Source of the DNA: Anabaena sp. 4-3
Lineage (GTDB): Bacteria > Cyanobacteriota > Cyanobacteriia > Cyanobacteriales > Nostocaceae
Direction of reading: 5' to 3'
DNA: 64,000 bases
Assembly (NCBI RefSeq): GCF_001597745.1
Contig: NZ_LUHJ01000074.1
Coordinates: 142,743 to 206,742, forward strand
Position numbers and translations under genes: made by a program. The notes beneath the pieces are model-generated. The model was not told the DNA's origin. It saw only the letters and a list, made by a program, of their open reading frames with translations, and ran no database searches. Shown in pieces: positions 58,552 through 64,000 of this stretch. How positions within the stretch are numbered: position 1 is the first letter of the stretch; every line of letters starts with the position of its first letter.

Positions 58552-60441
58552 ATGGCAAAAGTAGTTGGCATTGATTTAGGAACAACGAACTCATGCGTTG
58601 CTGTGATGGAAGGGGGACAACCAAGCGTGATTGCTAATGCAGAGGGACAAAGAATTACGCCCTCTGTTGTGGCATATACTAAAACAGGTGAACGCTTGGT
58701 GGGTCAAATTGCCAGACGGCAAGCTGTAATGAACCCAGAAAACACTTTTTATTCTGTGAAACGCTTTATTGGGCGAAAATTTGATGAAGTCACCCATGAA
58801 GCCACAGAAGTTTCTTATCGAATCATGCGCGACAGTCAGGGAAATGTCAAATTAGACTGTCCCGCAGCTAGTAAACAATTTGCGCCAGAAGAAATTTCTG
58901 CCCAAGTGTTGCGGAAATTGGTAGATGATGCCAGCAAATATTTAGGAGAAAAAGTCACCCAAGCTGTAATTACAGTCCCGGCATATTTCAATGACTCTCA
59001 ACGCCAGGCTACTAAAGATGCTGGGAAAATTGCAGGTATAGAAGTTCTCCGCATCATCAACGAACCGACAGCCGCCGCCCTCGCCTACGGTTTGGATAAA
59101 AAGCAAAATGAAACTATCTTAGTGTTTGACTTGGGTGGTGGAACTTTTGACGTTTCAATTTTGGAAGTAGGCGACGGTGTATTTGAAGTTAAATCTACCA
59201 GTGGTGACACTCATTTAGGTGGTGATGACTTCGATAAAAAGATTGTTGACTGGTTAGCGAGTGAATTTCAACGTCATGAAGGTGTAGACTTGCGGAAAGA
59301 TAAGCAAGCACTACAACGACTGACAGAAGCAGCCGAAAAAGCCAAAATTGAACTTTCCAGTGCGACGCAAACTAATATCAATCTCCCGTTTATCACTGCC
59401 ACGCAAGAAGGGCCAAAACATTTAGATATGACGCTGACGCGGGCTAAATTTGAGGAGATGTGTGCCGATTTATTTGACCGTTGTCGTAAGCCTGTACAAC
59501 AAGCATTGCAAGACGCTAAACTTTCCCATGCGGAACTCGATGAAGTTGTATTAGTTGGTGGTTCAACGCGCATTCCGGCGGTACAAGCATTAGTCCGACA
59601 AATGACGGGGAAAGAACCATGTCAAGGAGTTAACCCGGATGAAGTTGTGGCTGTTGGTGCAGCTATTCAAGCGGGTGTACTGTCAGGTGAAGTCAAAGAT
59701 ATTTTACTGTTGGATGTTACACCGTTGTCTTTGGGTGTGGAAACTCTGGGCGGTGTGATGACTAAGATTATTGAACGTAACACTACCATTCCGGTGAAGA
59801 AATCCGAAACTTTTTCTACCGCCGCCGATGGACAATCAAACGTAGAAATTCATGTTCTTCAAGGTGAACGGGAGTTAGCTAGAGATAATAAAAGTTTGGG
59901 TAATTTCCGTTTAGATGGAATTCCGCCAGCACCTAGAGGTGTGCCACAAATTGAGGTGACTTTTGATATTGATGCTAACGGTATTCTCTCGGTGACGGCG
60001 AAAGACCGGGCAACGAACAAACAGCAGTCGATTTCGATTACCGGGGCTTCTACGCTGGATAAACGCGATGTGGAACGGATGGTGAGGGATGCAGAAGCCC
60101 ACGCCGCCGAAGACCACCAACGTCGGGAACAAATTGATACTAAGAACATGGCGGATTCTTTGGTATATCAAGCGGAGAAACAATTGCGAGATTTAGGTGA
60201 TAAAGTTAGTGCCAGCGATCGCAGTCGAGTTGAAGGGTTAATCAGTGATTTACGAGAGGCGATTAATCAAGATAACTTTGAGCGAATCAAATCTCTAACC
60301 AACGAATTACAACAAGTTCTGATGCAAGTTGGTAGTGCTGTTTACGCCCAAGCCGCAGGAACAACTCCCGACGGTACAACCCCAGGTGAACAAGGTGGCG
60401 GTGAAGATGTAATTGATGCTGACTTTGTGGAAAGTAAATAA
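58552..60441 (+). CDS. dnaK: Hsp70 chaperone DnaK
   Basis: The 629-residue protein has all DnaK signatures: [19 protein letters not shown] at the start, the ATPase motifs [17 protein letters not shown] and [27 protein letters not shown], the linker [15 protein letters not shown], and the substrate-binding domain (about 390-500) followed by the helical lid. The C-terminus [15 protein letters not shown] has the acidic EDVxDADF end of typical DnaK. Ribosome-binding site AGAGAGG lies before the ATG. Cyanobacteria carry several dnaK genes; full length and the acidic tail fit the canonical housekeeping or stress form. Confidence 0.97.
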   Translation: MAKVVGIDLGTTNSCVAVMEGGQPSVIANAEGQRITPSVVAYTKTGERLVGQIARRQAVMNPENTFYSVKRFIGRKFDEVTHEATEVSYRIMRDSQGNVKLDCPAASKQFAPEEISAQVLRKLVDDASKYLGEKVTQAVITVPAYFNDSQRQATKDAGKIAGIEVLRIINEPTAAALAYGLDKKQNETILVFDLGGGTFDVSILEVGDGVFEVKSTSGDTHLGGDDFDKKIVDWLASEFQRHEGVDLRKDKQALQRLTEAAEKAKIELSSATQTNINLPFITATQEGPKHLDMTLTRAKFEEMCADLFDRCRKPVQQALQDAKLSHAELDEVVLVGGSTRIPAVQALVRQMTGKEPCQGVNPDEVVAVGAAIQAGVLSGEVKDILLLDVTPLSLGVETLGGVMTKIIERNTTIPVKKSETFSTAADGQSNVEIHVLQGERELARDNKSLGNFRLDGIPPAPRGVPQIEVTFDIDANGILSVTAKDRATNKQQSISITGASTLDKRDVERMVRDAEAHAAEDHQRREQIDTKNMADSLVYQAEKQLRDLGDKVSASDRSRVEGLISDLREAINQDNFERIKSLTNELQQVLMQVGSAVYAQAAGTTPDGTTPGEQGGGEDVIDADFVESK

Positions 60442-60471
60442 TAGTGAGTGAGTGCTGTTAATCAGATAGTT

Positions 60472-60502
60472 AAGGCGCAAGCGTTCCTCGTTTGTGCCTT
60501 TT
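60472..60502 (+). terminator. Rho-independent terminator of dnaK
   Basis: AAGGCGCAAGCG (60472-60483) pairs with CGTTTGTGCCTT (60489-60500), with two G-T pairs and a 5-base loop, and runs into four T residues. It lies 30 bp after the dnaK stop. Confidence 0.75.
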
Positions 60503-61004
60503 CAGCATTAATGTATTTAATTATCTCAACAAAATTAATTACACCTAATTAACGATTCTCAGTTTTGATGGCATCCGGCGATGAGCATAAATCTAGAGTA
60601 GCAAAAGTACAATATATACACTCTAGTTGGTTTGTTATGAATCTTTGTAAAGAAATATAAAAACAGTGATGACTTAACTCGTCAGCAACAAGTCATTAGT
60701 CTTGAGTTTATTCCTCTTACCCCTACAGCCTACTCCTTGTGTTTCTGAGGAGGGAATTGTTTATGCTGTTGCTATTCCATAGGCCAAAGAAACGCAAGTA
60801 ATTAGTATCTAAATGTTGGTAATTAACTATATGCTAAGAAAAGATCCACGCTCACTACTCCCGGTTTATACTATGCCAACTTTGCATTGATTGTGATGCC
60901 CAAAATTGCTGATTAAAATCAAGTAGACAACTAAACACACACTGATCCCTGTTTGTTTGCTTGAATAGCTATATTGATAGGATTGAAATACCACCTTCTT
61001 GATT
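60503..61004. other. 502-bp intergenic region
   Basis: No gene, tandem repeat or palindrome stands out here. It must hold the promoter of the zinc-ribbon gene. A T-rich stretch near 60600-60660 is unremarkable. Confidence 0.5.
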
Positions 61005-61250
61005 ATGTCCAGTAAAGTAATTAATGTTAGAGAATATACTGTAAGAGCGCATCAACGTGTAATTCACACTCGCGTTTTTCACTTTGTCTGTAAAGAGTGC
61101 AATGAAGCTACAAAACGCGAGACGTATGGCCCTCGTCCTTTATATTGCGAAAGATGTCGCCCGCCCCAACCACCGAAAAAATCGCAGCAGCCAAGTCACA
61201 AGGCTAAACCTCGGCCAATGTCTTATACAAGTGATACTGATTTAGGTTGA
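61005..61250 (+). CDS. Small zinc-ribbon protein
   Basis: About 81 residues from ATG 61005; a TTG two codons upstream is also in frame. Two Cys pairs, CKEC (29-32) and CERC (48-51), are spaced like a zinc ribbon. The N-terminus [20 protein letters not shown] is rich in beta-type residues, and the C-terminal tail is basic and proline-rich. It may bind nucleic acid or protein. I do not recognise the family beyond this. It lies 11 bp upstream of the next gene and is probably co-transcribed with it. Confidence 0.75.
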   Translation: MSSKVINVREYTVRAHQRVIHTRVFHFVCKECNEATKRETYGPRPLYCERCRPPQPPKKSQQPSHKAKPRPMSYTSDTDLG

Positions 61251-61261
61251 TGAGAAAATAG

Positions 61262-62287
61262 ATGATGAATCCTCAATTACATTTAGAACCCCCTCCCCAA
61301 GACTTTCTTTCGCCGTTGTTAGAACTCAGAGACTATTATGCTGGTCTTGTAGAAGAGTACGAAAGTTTATATAATCAGGCGCGATCGCAGCTAGATCATG
61401 TACAAGCTTTGTTATCAACCTGGGCTTCTGATTCAGATGACAAAGACCAGATTACAGCTAGTAAAGTCACGCCGCAATTATGCCCATCTCCTCAAGATGA
61501 GTCTTCCCTTTCTGCACCTGATAGTGCGGCTTTCGCTGATATGAATGTGTCAGAGTCTAGCCAATCTGACATCGAAAGCTTAGAAACTTTGGAAATAGAA
61601 GATACTGCTGCTAGGGTGACAGATGTCAACGAGTCTGCAACCGCCAATTCATCGAATCCCAAAGAGATAACGCCGGAAGATATCAGAGGCGTTGATATTC
61701 CCATGTTATCCCAGTATGAATCTCTGAGTCGGATGGAAGCGATCGCTGAACTCTTGGAAGAACATATTGGTACTGTCTGCCATATAGATTTTATTGTGCG
61801 ATCGCTCTATGGTGAGTTAGAACCTGATGTTTTCCATGTAGTTAAAGGTAGAGTTCAGTCTTCCCTCACACAAGGTAGAGAAAGACAGGCTTGGTTTCGC
61901 ATTCCTGACGAACCCGGTTGTTATACCCTAGATTTGAGTTTGGTAAATTCTAATCGCACTCATAGGTATTCTCAAGCCGGCAAAACTAAGAAGAAACCTG
62001 TGGTTATCCCCAAGGGAAATCATATCCCGATGTTACCAGCCTATGAAGGGCAATTTTTGATTGATGCTCTCACCGCTTTCTTTCACAAACATCCAGGGAA
62101 AGTCTTTGGTGTGGCGGAAGTCATCACGGGACTTTATGGAGAATTAAATGATGACGATTTCCGAGAAGTTAAGAGTAAGGTACTCAATGAATTGTCTCGT
62201 GGTTATCGTATAGGCAGATTCGCCAGAATTCCCAACAAAGTAGGCTTTTATACTTTGGATTTGAAGCTAGCGGCTAAATCAGGGTGA
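61262..62287 (+). CDS. Hypothetical protein with duplicated C-terminal domain
   Basis: The 341-residue protein has a helical, coiled-coil-like start (15-55), an acidic Ser-rich spacer (56-140), and two related domains (about 146-226 and 255-336). They share MLxxYE, the pattern LYGEL followed by acidic residues and VVKGRV or EVKSKV, and a closing G-C/F-YTLDL. The domain has a winged-helix-like layout. The family is not recognised. Co-transcription with the zinc-ribbon gene suggests a shared, perhaps nucleic-acid-related role; that is a guess. Confidence 0.75.
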   Translation: MMNPQLHLEPPPQDFLSPLLELRDYYAGLVEEYESLYNQARSQLDHVQALLSTWASDSDDKDQITASKVTPQLCPSPQDESSLSAPDSAAFADMNVSESSQSDIESLETLEIEDTAARVTDVNESATANSSNPKEITPEDIRGVDIPMLSQYESLSRMEAIAELLEEHIGTVCHIDFIVRSLYGELEPDVFHVVKGRVQSSLTQGRERQAWFRIPDEPGCYTLDLSLVNSNRTHRYSQAGKTKKKPVVIPKGNHIPMLPAYEGQFLIDALTAFFHKHPGKVFGVAEVITGLYGELNDDDFREVKSKVLNELSRGYRIGRFARIPNKVGFYTLDLKLAAKSG

Positions 62288-62415
62288 GGGGATTGGGGAC
62301 TGGGGATTGGGGACTGGGTAAAAATTATTCTCCCTTGTCTCCCTTGTCTCCCTTGTCTCCCTTGTCTTCCTTGTCTTCCTTGTCTTCCTTGTCTCCCCTG
62401 CTTCCCCTGCTTCCC
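62286..62415. repeat. Tandem repeats between convergent genes
   Basis: GGGGACT/GGGGATT heptamers (about 62288-62318) are followed by nine copies of a CTTGTCTCC-type nonamer (about 62330-62398) and CTGCTTCCC units. They fill the gap between the hypothetical gene and glpK. Confidence 0.85.
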
Positions 62416-63933
62416 CTAATCTTCCCAGGCTAGAGAGCGTTTAACGGCTTTTTGCCAAGTGGCAAAGTTGGCTATGGCTTGATGTCTTCCCTCTCCAGGC
62501 TGAAATATGCGGTCAATTTTTCGTTGGTTTACCAGTTGTGTATAACTATGCCAAAATCCGCTAGCGATACCTGCTGCAAATGCTGCCCCTTGTACGGTTG
62601 TGTCGCGCATGGTGGGACGTTCTACGGGAATGCCTAAGACATCGGCTTGAAACTGCATGAGAAAATTGTTCTCACAAGCACCACCATCGACAATTAAACG
62701 CTGCATGGGGCTGCTACTAGAGGCGTTGATAGCCTGTACTACTTCTAACACTTGATAGGCGATCGCTTCTAATACAGCCCTGACTAAATGCTGGGGTTGC
62801 ACACCAGCCGTAATTCCCAAAAATGCGCCTCTGGCGTTCATATCCCAATAAGGCGCACCTAGTCCGCTAAATGCTGGGACAAAGTACACTCCACCATTAT
62901 CTGCTACTTGCTGCGCCATAGCTTCAGTTTCCGCCGCCGTTTTGATTAACTTGATGCCATCCCGCAACCATTGGATACAAGCACCACTGGTAAACATACT
63001 GCCTTCTAGAGCGTAGCCGATATTTAAATTATCTTTTGGATTGGCTTGTGTACAGGCGATTGTAGAAATCAGTTGATTGTGCGATCGCACAATATCCGCC
63101 CCAGTGTGAGCCACTAAAAAGCTACCAGTGCCGTAGGTACATTTCATCAAACCGGGGCGATCGCAGCCATGACCAAACAAAGCGGCTTGCTGATCACCTA
63201 AAATAGCAGTGATCGGAATAGCCGCACCGAATAACTCAGCATCAGTCACGCCAAACTCACCTAAACTCGGTTGAATTTTCGGTAAGATATGCGCCGGAAT
63301 CTGGAAAATATCCAATAATTTCTCATCCCACTCGCAGGTGGTGAGATTCATTAACATGGTGCGGCTAGCGTTGCTGTGGTCGGTGGCGTGGACTTTTCCC
63401 CCCGTGAGTTTCCATAGTACCCAAGTATCAATTGTGCCAGCGATAACATTATTCAAATCAACGCCTGTTATCTTGTCTAATAGCCATCTGAGCTTAGTTG
63501 CAGAAAAATAAGCATCGATAATTAAACCTGTGCGTTGGTATATTTCCTGACTATATCCCTGTGCTTGTAATTGAAGACACAGGGGAGTAGTCCGCCTGTC
63601 TTGCCAGACAATAGCATTATGTAATGGTTTTCCTGTGGTTTTATCCCAGAGTAAACAAGTTTCTCGTTGTACAGTCAAACCTATCGCCGTAATTTGAGAT
63701 GGGGTGATTTGAGACTGAGACATTGCAGCTTGCATCACCCAGCAAGTATCCTGCCAAATTGCTTCCGGGTCATGTTCTAACCATCCCGGTTGGGGATAAT
63801 ATTGTGTGAGTTCTTTATAAGCCTGTCCGACAATTTTACCGTCGGCGTTAAAGATAAAAGCGCGGTTTCCTGTTGTACCTAAATCTAAGGCGAGGATATA
63901 GCCGGATGATGTTGTGTTGCCGAATGTCTGCAT
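62416..63933 (-). CDS. glpK: Glycerol kinase
   Basis: About 505 residues from ATG 63933; a TTG at 63954 would add seven. FGGY-family sugar kinase with YILALDLGTTGNRAFIF, the glycerol-kinase segments AIVWQDRRTTPLC and AGTIDTWVLWKLTGG, HATDHSNASRTMLMNL, the signature YGTGSFLVAHTG and the ATP-binding GLTVQRET and FVPAFSGLGAPYWD regions. It makes sn-glycerol 3-phosphate from glycerol and ATP. No glycerol facilitator or dehydrogenase gene is beside it. Length is normal for the family. Confidence 0.95.
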   Translation of the reverse strand: MQTFGNTTSSGYILALDLGTTGNRAFIFNADGKIVGQAYKELTQYYPQPGWLEHDPEAIWQDTCWVMQAAMSQSQITPSQITAIGLTVQRETCLLWDKTTGKPLHNAIVWQDRRTTPLCLQLQAQGYSQEIYQRTGLIIDAYFSATKLRWLLDKITGVDLNNVIAGTIDTWVLWKLTGGKVHATDHSNASRTMLMNLTTCEWDEKLLDIFQIPAHILPKIQPSLGEFGVTDAELFGAAIPITAILGDQQAALFGHGCDRPGLMKCTYGTGSFLVAHTGADIVRSHNQLISTIACTQANPKDNLNIGYALEGSMFTSGACIQWLRDGIKLIKTAAETEAMAQQVADNGGVYFVPAFSGLGAPYWDMNARGAFLGITAGVQPQHLVRAVLEAIAYQVLEVVQAINASSSSPMQRLIVDGGACENNFLMQFQADVLGIPVERPTMRDTTVQGAAFAAGIASGFWHSYTQLVNQRKIDRIFQPGEGRHQAIANFATWQKAVKRSLAWED

Positions 63934-63958
63934 AAGCCCCTTTGGGGAATTCAAAATT

Positions 63959-64000
63959 CAAAATTCGTCTTGAAAAGTTTCCTACGGCGGGAAACCCGCC
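63959..64000. repeat. GGCGGG-type dispersed repeat, copy 2 (inverted)
   Basis: This is the exact reverse complement of 57724-57765, ending at the window edge in GGCGGG-AAA-CCCGCC. It lies upstream of glpK. Confidence 0.8.

Noticed and set aside
59274..60183. Minus-strand open frames of 90-99 codons inside dnaK
   Set aside because: Antisense shadows of a highly conserved gene.

Overview
The window is chromosomal DNA of a filamentous, probably heterocystous cyanobacterium of the Nostoc/Anabaena type. The signs are frequent HIP1 octamers (GCGATCGC), several families of heptanucleotide tandem repeats between genes, AT-rich coding DNA, an AMIN-domain TonB-dependent receptor, and small cyanobacterial families (DUF2237, DUF4168, DUF1868).

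Bases 1-35180 (minus strand) hold most of a PKS/NRPS assembly line, transcribed from 35180 towards 1 and running off the left edge. In biosynthetic order: FAAL-ACP-C-A(Ser)-PCP; PKS KS-AT(malonyl)-KR-ACP; C-A-NMT-PCP; TubC-C-A(Ser)-PCP; C-A-NMT-PCP-E; DCL-A(Gly)-PCP-C; a free Fe(II)/2-oxoglutarate dioxygenase; a protein with a catalytically degenerate C-like domain, A(Asp) and PCP; and the start of another C-A protein. A-domain codes read by eye are DVWHISLIDK (Ser, twice), DVYYLGGICK (unassigned, twice), DIAQLGLIWK (Gly-like) and DLTKIGHVGK (Asp-like). The inferred product is fatty acyl-Ser-(C2 ketide)-NMe-X-Ser-NMe-D-X-Gly-beta-hydroxy-Asp-(at least one further residue). An in-trans hydroxylase, an interface-like C domain and an Asp A domain together are the signature of beta-hydroxyaspartate siderophores. 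With the fatty-acyl start, this points to the cyanobacterial lipopeptide siderophores called cyanochelins, or a relative.

Bases 35181-43878 (plus strand, divergent) are the transport and housekeeping arm: TonB-dependent receptor, EntS-like MFS exporter, Suc_Fer/Apd1-like [2Fe-2S] protein that may reduce the ferric siderophore, lipoprotein ferric-siderophore-binding protein, type II thioesterase and a secreted protein that may be a TolC-like stub. The 640-bp divergent region holds an 18-bp near-palindrome that could be a Fur site.

Bases 43879-48393 are repeat-rich: small hypothetical genes, a DUF2237 gene, a FAD/Rieske oxidoreductase with a clear terminator, and several MITE-like palindromic elements, one of them inserted inside another with an apparent 3-bp target duplication.

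Bases 48394-64000 are mostly ordinary cyanobacterial genes: a multi-PAS/GAF histidine kinase followed by the frameshifted remains of its receiver domain, DUF4168, holA, a 2H-phosphoesterase-like gene, an RDD/membrane/SpoIIM group, hsp20-dnaK, a zinc-ribbon protein, a protein with a duplicated C-terminal domain, and glpK. Tandem heptamer repeats separate many of these.
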